Assembly: GCA_039583875.1 (NCBI GenBank)
Contig: CM077160.1
Location: 112,487,314-112,551,313, forward strand
Reading direction: 5' to 3'
Source of the DNA: Platanthera guangdongensis
Taxonomy: Eukaryota > Streptophyta > Magnoliopsida > Asparagales > Orchidaceae
Length of the DNA: 64,000 nt
Shown: piece after piece, positions 48,401 to 58,696 of the stretch
Position numbering within the stretch: position 1 is the stretch's first letter
Layout of the letters: each line of letters starts with the position of its first letter
The notes under the pieces: generated by a model
Told to the model about the DNA's origin: nothing
Databases searched by the model: none
Seen by the model: the letters and a program-made list of their open reading frames with translations, nothing else
Made by a program: the position numbers and the translations under genes

Positions 48401-48532
48401 CACCCTGAAGTAGTGGTCCCCAGGCCTAAAAAGCAAACTTATTTGGGTGCAGCAGATGACACCAGATCCAACAAAGAAGCCCTAAATCCTAACAGAGAAA
48501 TTAAAATGGTTAAGGGCAAAGAGAAGAAATGA
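45443..48532 (+). pseudogene. SIRE-B env-like gene, one nonsense codon
   Basis: ATG at 45443 (AMSVAVLAAMKFDAGFDIDV). A globular N-terminal domain of about 240 residues (WVYTAHNQDNSTIVGSIARN, YRFLADVVGKVLLAKHSAHD, RYQLCLMGALVDKKNLNWGE, HINASKRLTCALFGKWDRQ) is followed by a long Pro/Ser-rich linker. TAA at 46703-46705 interrupts the frame at the position where SIRE-A reads glutamine; the same frame then continues to TGA at 48530-48532. The second half has an Ala/Val-rich repeat region, an acidic patch (YDDQSSESDEFKTDSDD), basic RKRKARSKAMKR, Pro run and Arg/Ser/Gly tail. About 1030 codons in all. The location fits the env-like ORF of SIRE elements, but no signal peptide or membrane anchor is seen after this ATG. 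Confidence 0.8.
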
Positions 48533-48683
48533 TGTTGTAAGGTGACAATCTCTGCAATTTCTGATTATCTGGATGTCATATATATTTCTGTGATTCTGCA
48601 ATGTCTAGCTGTTGTTTTTATGTGTTTCTGATTGTATGTTGTTATTTAAAGTTTTTCCAAAGCCTGTAAATAGTAATCCTAAC

Positions 48684-48699
48684 CCAAATAGGGGGAGAT
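48684..48699 (+). other. SIRE-B polypurine tract
   Basis: CAAATAGGGGGAGAT directly before the 3' LTR start TGTTGGAAC at 48700. Confidence 0.85.
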
Positions 48700-50215
48700 T
48701 GTTGGAACACCCTATTACTAATTTGGGTCAGGATCACTATGTCTCTAGGAATCTTTGCTTGACCTTCTGTATAGCTAAATAGGTCAATTAGAATTGAGTC
48801 TAAGGGTTAGAAGTCTAGGTTTGGAAGCTGCCCTGAAGACCAGGATTCTCAGTCTGGAGACTAAGTCATATCGTCGAGCTCAGCACGACGATTCGTCGAA
48901 CTCCGATCGACGATCGTCTAGCTCAACTTCGACAAGATCGTCGAACTCCATTCGACGATCGCTGAGCTCAACTTCATTATATCGTCGAACTCCGTTCGAC
49001 GATCGGTGAGCTCAGGTCGACGATTTTGACTATGCTTTGGATCTTTATCTCTGAGCTCAGTTCGACGATCTTTGAGCTCAGATCGACGATATTTTGCAGC
49101 TGTATTTTTCCAGATCGCTGAGCTCAGCTCGACGATAGCAGAGCTCAGTTCGACGATTTCAGATAACTTCCAGGATATTTCTTAATTCAAATTCAAATCA
49201 GTTAAGAGTTATTCTGCAATTAATTCAGAGATTTGCTAGCCGTTTTCATTTATTTCTGGACCAAGTTTCAAGGGATTTTTCAAGGAATAATTCTGTGGAC
49301 TTTCCTCCAGAAAAGATTATACAATTAAGGATGCAATTAATGCAGGCCAACAGCTATACTTGACAGAGAGTGATATTCTATTCTGCACCAGAGAATAAAA
49401 GACAGAATGTTTTTTGAATCTCTAAGAACAACAAGAAGAGCACACACAATACAGATCTCAGACACATTCAAAAATCTTCTGTCACAAAGAATTCTGAAGA
49501 ACACTCATCCAAAGAGATCAAGCTTTCTCAAATCTTCAGATCTCTGTAGTTTTCAAAGTGTTCAAGGCCTACATACTTCCAGACTCTAGACATTCAACAT
49601 TTCAGCTATTTGCTGAAATCATCTATTGCTGGAGTTCAACCTTTGAAGGCCTATCACCCTCAGCAAAGCTTTTCTTCCTGAAGATTTCAAGGATTCAGGG
49701 GGAGCTTTGACAACAATCCACATAGTCTTCTCAGTTGTTTAAGAAAGAGAAGACTTCCATCACTCTCTCACCCCCACTCTGTAAAGGGTTTCTCAAACTC
49801 CCTTCAAAAGTTTGAGCTTGGTTTTTGAGCACCTTGTCAAAAGCTCATTGGTGGCAAGACACCTGATCAAAAAATCTGCTTTGGTTTTTGAGCACCTTAT
49901 CAAAAGCTCATTGGTGCCCAGGACACCTGATCAACTCATCCTGCAGTGGATTCCTACCTAGGGTGGTATAAGAGTGGATGTACCCAAGTTTGGGGAACCA
50001 CTATATTTCCTTGTGTCTTCTGGTTTTGCTTGCTTTCATTTTTGTTTCTGGCCTTGATTTTTCTGTGCTTAGTTTTTGCTTAACTTAGTACTGTGATTAG
50101 ATTTATTATTGCTTCCCTGCTCACACATATTACAACAATTGTTGTAAAAAGTTTCAAAGCACCATATACTCTATTCACCCCCCTCTAGAGTATATCAGAT
50201 CTAGTTGCACTTTCA
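48700..50215 (+). repeat. SIRE-B 3' LTR
   Basis: Same length as the 5' LTR, 1516 bp, with about 16 differences by eye. Palindrome cluster at 48869-49158. Followed by the TSD GAAAA. Confidence 0.97.
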
Positions 50216-51036
50216 GAAAACGACCACAAAATTTATATAGTTAAAATATAAATTCAAATACAAGAAAAACAGGAGAAAATTGACCGTCCGGCGAGTACAT
50301 CGTGGATGCACCGGACACGTACGATCCGCGGCGAGAATCTGAGATCTGGACTGCAATCCACCTTGCGGACGCACAAGGTTCACCGAACCTTCAACGTCGA
50401 AGTCCGACGTTCAACCGCACCACCACCGGAGAACAACGCCGCCACAGGAGAACGCCACCACCGGAGAGAAAACTCCGTCGAGGCTAACTGCACACGCGCA
50501 CGCCGTCGACACCACGCCTCTCAACTCCAAAGGAAATCCACTGCAACGCCGGCGACAAACTCCACCAAGCCCGGCGGCAACACCTCTCTCAACGCCGGCG
50601 GTTATCTTCTCCAAGACCGGCGACGAGCACCCTCGACCAACGACTTCTGTGAGTGCACGAATGAGAGAGAGAGAGGAGAGAGGCGGAGGAATCTTCCAAG
50701 CGGGCTGCTCCTCTTCCTTGCCTGGCTGCAGGAGGCATGCAATTCTCCACTAAAAGCTACAGGCGGTTCACTCCTAAAAAGCTACAGGCGGCACCTATTT
50801 ATTCACCAATAGGGGTGGCAATAACTTCATGCTAATAGGTAAGACAAAATAAAATTAGAAATTCTTTATTGCCTCCCATTTTAGCAACTCACCCGAAGGC
50901 CAATCAAAGGAAAAAAAAATTCATTTTATTTCCTTTGATTTGATTCTGCATATTCCAAAGGTGGAAGGAAATAATGTCCAATTCGAATACTAGCCAAATC
51001 GGATACGTGCCAAATTGGATCCGAACCAAACCAACA
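50216..51036 (-). repeat. 3' LTR of gag-only copia element, right piece
   Basis: Continues 37989-38053 after SIRE-B removal and aligns to 52755-53578, ending ACCAAACCAACA. The open readings inside (168 and 61 codons at 50302-50812) recur in the other LTR and are LTR sequence, not genes. Adjacent inner sequence on the - strand (AAGGTGGTGAT) is the polypurine tract. Confidence 0.93.
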
Positions 51037-51218
51037 ATCACCACCTTGATTCGGGATCCGGAGCCATCACCTGCACGAAGCACTCCCTGCACAGCACCAT
51101 CTGCATCAGCATCAACTGCGTGAAGCAATACTGCACGTAGCACGATCTGCACGAAGCACCACCTCAAGGACCTGAGGTGTCAGCCGACCTGCTCCAGTCG
51201 ACTCATCCCTGCTCGGGC

Positions 51219-52541
51219 TCAACCTCCGAATGTCGATGCAACTAGATCGCTAAATCTGACTCGCCTAGTCAGACTACCAGAAGGGCGATCCTCTGCACCA
51301 CCTCGATCATCAATTCTGTCTGCCGCAGAAATCATGGGCACACCACCTCGCATCGTGGTCCCCATCAGCCGGTAAATACTACCGCACTGCATAGCTTGCA
51401 TGAGCACGGTACGTCCTCGCGTCACCGTCAGAACTCCACCTCTCGCCGCAAAACTGCATCCTCTGGAGTCTAGTCTGCCCAGCGATATCAAATTCCTGCG
51501 CAGCTTGGGTACCAGATGTACCCGCTCAAGCCTACGCACCGCTCCATCATACATCCTGATGTCCACTGTCCCTGTCCCCGTGACCTCACATGCTGAGCCG
51601 TCACCCAGAAAGACCGACCCAGTCGTCACCTCCAGTGAACTGAACATCCCTGCATCCGAGCAAATATGTTGCGAAGCACCAGAATCCAATACCCAGCTAT
51701 CAGAGTCACATGGACTCTTAGTGATGAGGAGAGACACATCACTATCATCTGTCGTAGCTACCGCCGCCTTGCCCGCACCCTGGACGTCCCCAGAAATATG
51801 CGCACGCTGTGGACAATGTCTCCTGATATAACCACTCTGTCTGCAATGGTAGCACGTCACTGCCTTTCTCGATGCAGATCTGGCTCGTGCACTTCCAGAT
51901 CCCTTCTCGAACTGCCTCCCTCGTCGTCCTCCTACTGCTAAAGCATGCTCACCCTCAGGAGCGGGGTCTGACAGCATCTGACTGGCCAGTAACGCAGACG
52001 TGATCTGCTCCACGTCTACTGTATTCTTCCCATACAGCAGGGTGGTCTGCATGTGCTTATACGACGCCGGGAGCGAGGTAAGAAGCAATAAGGCCTTGTC
52101 TTCTTCCTCCACCTTCACACCAACCACATGCAGTTGACTCAGAAGTCCATTGAACACGTTGAAGTGTTCCTGCAGGTTACCACCTTCCTGCATCTTCAGA
52201 CCGTACAATTTTTGCTTCAGTAACAGCCTCGTGGTCAACGACTTGCTCATATAGAGTCCCTCCAGCTTCTCCCACAACGTGACAACTGACTCTTTAATAC
52301 CAATATTGAACATCACCTTGTCGTCGACGCACATCCTAATAGCGCTAGTGGCGCGCTCATCCATCTCCGTCCACTCAGAATCCTTCACCGGAGCGGGCAA
52401 AGTATCACGCCCCCGCAGAACTTGGATCAACCCCTGCTCAACCAGTATATCCTTGACCCGAATTTGCCATAGGCGAAAGTTCCCGCTACCGTCAAATTTC
52501 TCCACCGAATACCTGGCCAACACGGTGTTCTTCGCTGCCAT
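51219..52541 (-). CDS. Copia gag-zinc knuckle-protease protein of non-autonomous element
   Basis: ATG at 52541, 440 codons, open throughout. Residues about 1-200 are the copia gag core (VEKFDGSGNFRLWQIRVKDI, LTTRLLLKQKLYGLKMQEGG, ALLLLTSLPASYKHMQTTLL). The zinc knuckle CYHCRQSGYIRRHC has tyrosine where the family has the zinc-binding histidine. The protease motif WVLDSGASQHIC (D-S-G) follows, then a pre-integrase segment (LISLGRLDSRGC, SIYRLMG), after which the homology stops and about 45 codons of unrelated tail (RRVRFSDLVASTFGG) finish the frame. No integrase or RT follows before the 3' LTR. The gene would supply gag and perhaps protease only; mobility would need enzymes in trans. The open frame in an old element is notable. 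Confidence 0.88.
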   Translation of the reverse strand: MAAKNTVLARYSVEKFDGSGNFRLWQIRVKDILVEQGLIQVLRGRDTLPAPVKDSEWTEMDERATSAIRMCVDDKVMFNIGIKESVVTLWEKLEGLYMSKSLTTRLLLKQKLYGLKMQEGGNLQEHFNVFNGLLSQLHVVGVKVEEEDKALLLLTSLPASYKHMQTTLLYGKNTVDVEQITSALLASQMLSDPAPEGEHALAVGGRRGRQFEKGSGSARARSASRKAVTCYHCRQSGYIRRHCPQRAHISGDVQGAGKAAVATTDDSDVSLLITKSPCDSDSWVLDSGASQHICSDAGMFSSLEVTTGSVFLGDGSACEVTGTGTVDIRMYDGAVRRLERVHLVPKLRRNLISLGRLDSRGCSFAARGGVLTVTRGRTVLMQAMQCGSIYRLMGTTMRGGVPMISAADRIDDRGGAEDRPSGSLTRRVRFSDLVASTFGG

Positions 52542-52680
52542 AGCTGCCTGCAGTACCTCTAGATGATCTGATTAATTCACGGATCAGATCTGGGAAGATA
52601 GGGAGCGGACCGATGTCATCACCTACCGTTGACCCAAACCCAAAACCGGAACTTCCAATCAGTCACCTACACGGAACCTG

Positions 52681-52692
52681 TCTCTGATACCA
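52681..52692 (-). other. Primer-binding site of gag-only copia element
   Basis: TGGTATCAGAGA on the - strand, two bases inside the 5' LTR that starts at 52695. Confidence 0.88.
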
Positions 52693-52694
52693 CT

Positions 52695-53578
52695 TGTTGT
52701 AAAATCCGGTACACGCATGCACAAGCTATAAATATTACAGGTAACAAGAACACAGAAAACGACCACAAAATTTATATAGTTAAAATATAAATTTAAATAC
52801 AAGAAAAACAGGAGAAAATTGACCGTCCGGCGAGTACGCCGTGGATGCACCGGACACGTACGATCCGCGGCGAGAATCTGAGATCTGGACTGCAGTCCGC
52901 CTTGCGGACGCACAAGGTTCACCGAACCTTCAACGTCGAAGTCCGACGTTCAACCGCACCACCACCGGAGAACAACGCCGCCACAGGAGAATGCCACCAC
53001 CGGAGAGAAAACTCCGTCGAGGCTAACTGCACACGCGCACGCCGTCGACACCACGGCTCTCAACTCCAAAGGAAATCCACTGCAACGCCGGCGGCAAACT
53101 CCACCAAGCCCGACGGCAACACCTCTCTCAATGCCGACGGTTATCTTCTCCAAGACCGGCGACGAGCACCCTCGACCAACGACTTCTGTGAGTGCACGAA
53201 CGAGAGAGAGAGAGGAGAGAGGCGGAGGAATCTTCCAAGCGGGCTGCTCCTCTTCCTTGCCTGGCTGCAGGAGGCATGCAATTCTCCACTAAAAGCTACA
53301 GGCGGTTCACTCCTAAAAAGCTACAGGCGGCACCTATTTATTCACCAATAGGGGTGGCAATAACTTCATGCTAATAGGTAAAACAAAATAAAATTAGAAA
53401 TTCTTTATTGCCTCCCATTTTAGCAACTCACCCGAAGGCCAATCAAAGGAAAAAAATTCATTTTATTTCCTTTGATTTGATTCTACATATTTCAAAGGTG
53501 AAAGGAAATAATGTCCAATTCGAATACTAGCCAAATCGGATACGTGCCAAATTGGATTCAAACCGAACCAAACCAACA
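52695..53578 (-). repeat. 5' LTR of gag-only copia element
   Basis: 884 bp from TGTTGTAAAATCC to AACCAAACCAACA on the + strand, followed by the TSD CTTTT. The GC-rich middle and its 168-codon reading match the other LTR. Confidence 0.95.
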
Positions 53579-56500
53579 CTTTTAGCCCCACACCTCCGGG
53601 GAGAAGGAGAGGCACCCCTATCCCTATAAATAGAGACCTTGCCCTCCCAACCAACATTACAAGCATAGTCGAGCACCACCCTTCCCCTCCCGGAGCGCTA
53701 CCCCGCCCGAGAGAAGCCAACCAAGCCCTTCTTCCCATCCGCCACCTCTAATTGCAGGTCTACCCGAGAGCTCCCGAGCCCTCCCGAACCCCCAACCACT
53801 AGGTGTATCCTCCCCCTCCTCACCTTCCCCAACCACCGGATATCCTGCATGCATCTCCCATCGCCGGAGCACCGCCGCAACCCCACCCGAGATTATTTTG
53901 GGACCGGGTAGTGGGTTATGCAGGAAGTGAGCCCTCCACCCTCTGGTTTGATGGGGGAGGCAGGACCTCACCAGAGGAGGTCCTTGACCCTCCCCAGGAG
54001 GCCCGCAAGTGGAGGCGCTTCCGGAAACAGAGCCGACAGTGCCTTGTTCCTTATTTAGCTCTCTGTTGAGAATTTTCCGACGCCGGCTGGCTGTGGAAGG
54101 CATTCGGACCACCACTGGAGGGTGAGTCGGCCCCTGAAGAGTTGGTCGGGGGCAGAGCCGTGGCCGGCCGGCGGCCAGGCGAGGGTGGCAGAAGCTCGTA
54201 GGCTTCTGCTGCACTAGACGTGTAGACAGCCAGGGAATTCTAGATTCCCACCCGAAATAATGAGGCCCTGCAGCAGATCCGCACCGGATCCGTTGCGGGG
54301 GAAGAACCTCCAGCCACGAAATACGGCGCCCTCCAGCTGCAAGATCAGATCTGTTTTGGCTACGTGCACCCCAAACCTAAAACAAAGAACTTGATTTTTA
54401 GGATCATAAAGGCCTGAGATGGAGAAGTTTTGATCATAGAAAATGTTCATAATTATGATAGCAACCCCTTATACAAATTGGAATTTTTTTGTAATATTGC
54501 TTGGTATTTCAAATAATTAAAATAGTTTTTATTTTGCTGAATTGAGGGCCCTAAAAGGTCCTTAAAAAATATAATAAATTTCACAGTGATGTTTAGAGTC
54601 CTCATACATACTCTATAATGTTTTGAGAATTTTTAGTTAAGCCTCGATATTTTTCAAGCGATTGAAATGATGGTTTATGTATTTGGGAGCTATTAAAGGC
54701 GAACTTCCCCGATTAAGGCCCCTCAAGATCTTATGTTTGACTTAAAATGGCTAAATTCATGCTCGGAAATATTACAGAAATTTTGAGGCATTCTCGGTGT
54801 TTTAGTAATTTATAATAACCCGAGTGATGGCGAGGATGACCCGTCATTTGCTCTTTCCGACATGGATCTCATTGATCGCCGCCGCTACATGTTCGTGGAC
54901 ATTGATGGCCGTTGCCGCAACTGTCGCCGCCGCCGCCGACGCCGTCATTATGAATATAATGTTATTTCAATTTTGAAATAATATTATATTCCTAATGCTT
55001 TATGAATTTATAAGTCCTAAGATTTATAAATTTCTAAATTATAAAATTTATAATTATGTTATTTTACAAGTGTATGTTTTATTTCATATTAAACACTAGT
55101 GGTTAGGATTGGTTATGCTTTGATGAAGGGTGGATGGAGAGGTGTGTGATAACATATATATATGTGTTTGAGGAGTTGGAGATGTGATGTTGAAAGAAAG
55201 AAAAAAAAGAAACCCTAAACTACTTCGGCGTGAAGCAGCCCGCTCGGCCAGCCGACCCGATCCCGCGCCCCTGGACAAGCCGCGACCGGCTGCTGCATCC
55301 GCCCCCTCCTGGTGGCGTTTCCCGCTGCTCCGGCGACCTCCTTCCTTGGTTCTCTCCATCCGGTGTGACTCCGGTGGACCCGTGGAAGTGCGACTCTTCC
55401 ATAGTTATCCTTCTTCCTCCCCTTCATTTTCAGATTTGGGTAACGATTTCCTCTTCTCAAACTTGGGTAATGATTCATCTTAGATTGTGAGAGTTGTGGA
55501 AACTTGATATCATATTCTATCCTAAAGTTTGATCCTCATTTGCATTACTAAAATCTGAATTTATATTGCTTTATTTCCGAATTTTTTCGCGATGGTTTTT
55601 TTGCAAGGATAGGTCCCCTTGGACGTTTGCAAGCCGGGGTTGGTTTAGCCTTTGATTTCGAATGGATCAAGAGGATTTGGTATATCCTCGTTGTATTTTG
55701 TTTTGAGGGCTGCATTTGGACTACTTTCCGAATCGAAATTATTTAGTCCGGAGCGCTCTCCATGTGGATGGAAATGTTGTGACGCGATATTAGATGTGTG
55801 GCTAGGTTATGAAAATTGTGTATGTGAATGTTCGTGCAGGTTTGGATGAGAATTTTCCCACTCGTGAGATTGCGATATTATAAACGAAACTCTGCCGAAA
55901 TTTTATGTTTTGCTCGCACGCCACGTGTTCGCTAAAATTCCTCTTAGGAGTCATTTTTTCCTTTTTCGTGTCTTAGTTACTGTTAGAGAGTGGCCTACAT
56001 CACCGAGCCTACAATAATGATGCTAGAGGTTATGTAAGATCTTGAAATGATGTAAAATAATTGAGGAGTTTATGTTTTTACATTTTAAACCCATTATTGA
56101 GATTTGATATTTTGGAATATAACTTATTTCAAAATATAAAAAGAAAAAGAGTTTAAACGAGGCAAAATAAATTATCAAAGATCAATCGGGGATCAAAATG
56201 ACTTGAGGAATGTATGAGAGTTATGTTAGAATGATTGCTACCTCTGACGCTAATTTTTCTGAGTCTTTTGGGAAACTAATGAATAACAGAGGTTTAAATC
56301 GGAAGAAACTAATTTGGTTTACGCCAAGCTCATATCTCAGGGTTAATATTAGGGCAATTTCCAACCTAAAGTCAAAGTTTTGGATCTTTCGGAGGCTTAT
56401 AATATTTATTCATGAGGTTGAGTGTCGAGAATAATCGAGACTCATAAATAAATAGTTCAAGTCGCCCCAATGTAAGCAATTGAGGTTAATAAATATTACG

Positions 56501-57406
56501 ATAGACCACTTGCGAGTTTTTATATTATCGGTCATCAGACCATTATAATGAGAAGTAAAAAAATTATAATAAGCCTTCTCTCTTAAACAAAAGTCTGATA
56601 AAGCCAACTTAAGAAGTGCAACAAAGATAGTTATCAGACTCAATTAAGTTGGTGGAATATGATAAAATACTAACTTGTCTCTTGTAAACAGAGAAACTTC
56701 CTATGAATGGAGATGAAACTGAACTTGTCTCCTATGAACGGAGATGAAACTGAACTTGTCTCCTATGAACGAAGATGAAACTGAACTTGCCTCCTATGAA
56801 CTGAGATTAAACTGAACTTGCCTCCTATAAACAGAGATGGAACTGAACTTGCCTTCTATGAACAGAGATAAAACTAAACTTGTCTTCTAAGAAGAGAGAT
56901 ATAACTGAACTTGCCTCCTTGAATGGAGATGGAACTGCAGAACAAAAAGATTCCTTATGTGTTCTTATTTTTGAATTTCAGTTCATGCATTTCATTTCAG
57001 TTACTGCACTTCATTTCAGTATTGCTTTATGTGCAGTTTAGTACTTTACTCACTACAGTTTATTCCAGCATTTCAATTTTGCACCTTCTTTTCAATTATT
57101 TTTTCTTACTGCACTTAATTTTTGTAAATTACTACTGCTTCATTCCACACTTTTAGATCGGGTCCTGCTTTGACAAGCGTTTGATTATCTAGCAGAGCGT
57201 TAGTTGGGGATAACCTGAAGGTGAGTTATTCCTCCAAGGCTAGGCCTAAATAATGGACTCTCATAATTATCACACCCCTTATCTAAGTTGAGTGGCACGA
57301 TCAAGTTACTTGTAAATGGTCGCCTACCTAAATTATTTTATATCGAGTAGGGCAAATCACCGCAGACCCGAAGGTGTCAGTTAACTGTTTTATTTATTAC
57401 TTAGAA
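53579..57406 (+). other. Non-coding region, possible long LTR (R-U5 side)
   Basis: TATAAATA at 53625-53632 with a pyrimidine-rich leader after it, then 3.8 kb of alternating GC-rich and AT-rich sequence without a supported gene. GCC repeats occur at about 54928-54950. The ORFs of 60-185 codons overlap on both strands in GC-rich parts and show no known domain. Together with 37401-37988 this could be one long LTR (about 4.4 kb), as in Del/Tekay gypsy elements, but no partner LTR is in the window. Confidence 0.35.
56690..56938 (+). repeat. 31-bp minisatellite, about eight copies
   Basis: GAACTTG starts recur at 56721, 56752, 56783, 56814, 56845, 56876 and 56907, exactly 31 bp apart. The unit is close to GAACTTGCCTCCTATGAACG followed by GAGATGAAACT. 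Confidence 0.95.
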
Positions 57407-57665
57407 TGTGTGCGAACAAGAAAAAGTAGACCGAAAATTTGAAGTGATGCAAACTTTATTTTTCAAAAAAGGTATCAATTACAATGATATAGCCTCCCTT
57501 TTATAGAATGGAGGAGATGAGAGAGATTACAATTAAGCAATGTGAGACTAAAAATTTACAAGTATATGCGACTTTACAAAAAGACAAACCGGACAGGTCG
57601 TGCGGTTAGACAAGCCGGCTAACCGCCCGACAACAACAGGAGGAGAGAATAAGCGCCATAGAGAG
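57407..57665 (-). repeat. Copia-4 3' LTR, left piece
   Basis: On the - strand it parallels the copia-3 LTR: CCATTCTATAAAAGGGAGG aligns with CCATTCTATATAAGGGAGG, and AAATAAAGTTTGCATCA with AATAAAGTTTCAAAT. The left end is taken at TGTGTGCGAACAAG (57407) and is approximate. GAGAG at 57661-57665 is the copia-3 target site. Confidence 0.75.
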
Positions 57666-58039
57666 TGTTGAAGTTGGTGACCGGGCGGTCTGGCGGTCTG
57701 TCTTGGCGGGTTGAAGACCGCGCGGTCTGGCGGTTTGTCTCAGCCGGCTTGGAGACCGGGCGGTCTAGCGGTCTTTCCTGACGATCTCTCTTCTTCTCTT
57801 GTGGTAGCTGTGCGGTTAGCCCTTCTGTCTAACCGCGCGGCTTGTGCGGTTTATTTTGTATAGTCCGCTTAGTCCTGTAAATTTTTAGTCCCACATCTCT
57901 TATTTGTATTCTCTCATCTCTCCTCCATTCTATATAAGGGAGGACATACCTTTGTAATAGATATCTTTTTTTGGATAATAAAGTTTCAAATTATTCAAAA
58001 CTCTATCCGTTTGTTACTGCATGTTCGCTACTCCTAACA
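57666..58039 (+). repeat. Copia-3 5' LTR
   Basis: TGTTGAAGTTGGTGACC to CTACTCCTAACA. Contains the perfect palindrome AGACCGCGCGGTCT and related GACCGGGCGGTCT, AACCGCGCGGCTT and AGCCGGCT sites; TATATAAGG near 57936 is a TATA candidate and AATAAAG near 57976 a polyadenylation-like signal. Confidence 0.95.
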
Positions 58040-58050
58040 TGGTATCAGAG
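58040..58050 (+). other. Copia-3 primer-binding site
   Basis: TGGTATCAGAG abuts the 5' LTR end, the standard initiator-methionine tRNA site of copia elements. Confidence 0.92.
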
Positions 58051-58696
58051 GACACAGTCTTTTCCTCCTGATTGTGTGTGCTCTCTGCTTCTCGTCGCTT
58101 GTTTCTTCTTCTCGCGACTTGTCTTCGCGGCTTGTCCTCTCTTCCGCCCGCTACTCTGTTCGCGCGGCTTGTTGCTTCTCTTCTCTTGCTGCTCTTCGTC
58201 GCCGCGACCGATTTGGTTGTCGCTGCGACCTGTTTCCTTCTAGCCGCCTGTTTTCCCCTAGCTGCGCGGCCTACATCTGTTTGCCCGGCTTGCGACTTGT
58301 TGTTGTCGCTGTTGCTTCTTTCTTCCTTTTCTCTTCTGTTCGCTCGAACTTTTCAGTTCGCGCGACCTCTTCCCCGTTGTGCCTTGGTCTGTCCCCTGGC
58401 CGCTGTGTTCGCGCGGCTTCTTCCCTTTAAACCGCTGCGGTTTCGCGTGGGTTGCTCTCTTTTCTTTTCCCCGCGGCTTTCTCTCTGTTCGCGCGGATTC
58501 TTCCTTGGTTGAGCGGCCTCTCTGCCTTTCTTCCTTTAGCCGCTCCTGCTTGTTAGTCGCCGCGACCTCCTGTTCAGTCGCGCGGCTTGTGCTTCCCTCT
58601 TCTTCCCCTTTTGCCTTGCTCTGCACCTTGGTCGTGGCCCTTCTTGCCGCTGGTGTGCTATCACCGAGACCGCTGCAGTTTCTTTTTCCTCCCTTC
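58051..58696 (+). other. Pyrimidine-rich region where gag should be
   Basis: C/T-rich sequence in which GCGCGGCTTGT-like and GCCGCGACCT-like phrases recur a dozen or more times (for example near 58128, 58160, 58410 and 58577). Readings of up to 146 codons exist in two frames but have Leu/Ala/Cys/Ser-biased composition and no gag or zinc-knuckle motif. The repeated phrase also occurs in the LTR (CCGCGCGGCTTGTGCGGTT). Confidence 0.75.

Larger units (their letters stand above)
38054..50215 (+). mobile_element. SIRE-B: near-intact Ty1/copia SIRE-type retrotransposon
   Basis: LTRs of 1516 bp each, TSD GAAAA at 38049-38053 and 50216-50220, PBS and polypurine tract present. Gag is fully open. Pol and the env-like gene each carry a single nonsense codon. 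LTR comparison by eye gives about 16 differences, roughly 1 percent. It is the same family as SIRE-A but in opposite orientation, and inserted into the 3' LTR of the gag-only element. Confidence 0.97.
37989..53578 (-). mobile_element. Non-autonomous Ty1/copia element with gag-protease only
   Basis: LTRs of about 881 bp (37989-38053 plus 50221-51036, split by SIRE-B) and 884 bp (52695-53578), TSD CTTTT at 37984-37988 and 53579-53583, and a TGGTATCAGAGA primer-binding site. The internal region is only about 1.66 kb and holds one 440-codon ORF for gag, zinc knuckle and protease. Integrase, RT and RNase H are absent. The LTRs differ at about 22 positions by eye (about 2.5 percent), consistent with being older than the SIRE-B copy inside it. 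The design recalls the TR-GAG class of non-autonomous elements. Confidence 0.93.

Noticed and set aside
50306..50812. A 168-codon Arg-rich ORF, repeated at 52845-53351.
   Set aside because: Both copies lie at equivalent places in the two LTRs of the gag-only element. No domain is recognised.
53657..54214. A 185-codon - strand reading, possible host gene.
   Set aside because: It overlaps + strand readings of comparable length in GC-rich DNA, has no known domain, and the region looks like LTR sequence downstream of a TATA box.
58072..58512. Leu/Ala/Cys-rich readings upstream of copia-3 protease, considered as a gag or membrane protein.
   Set aside because: Composition comes from a C/T-rich repeat. 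Two frames are open side by side, and no gag core or zinc knuckle is found.
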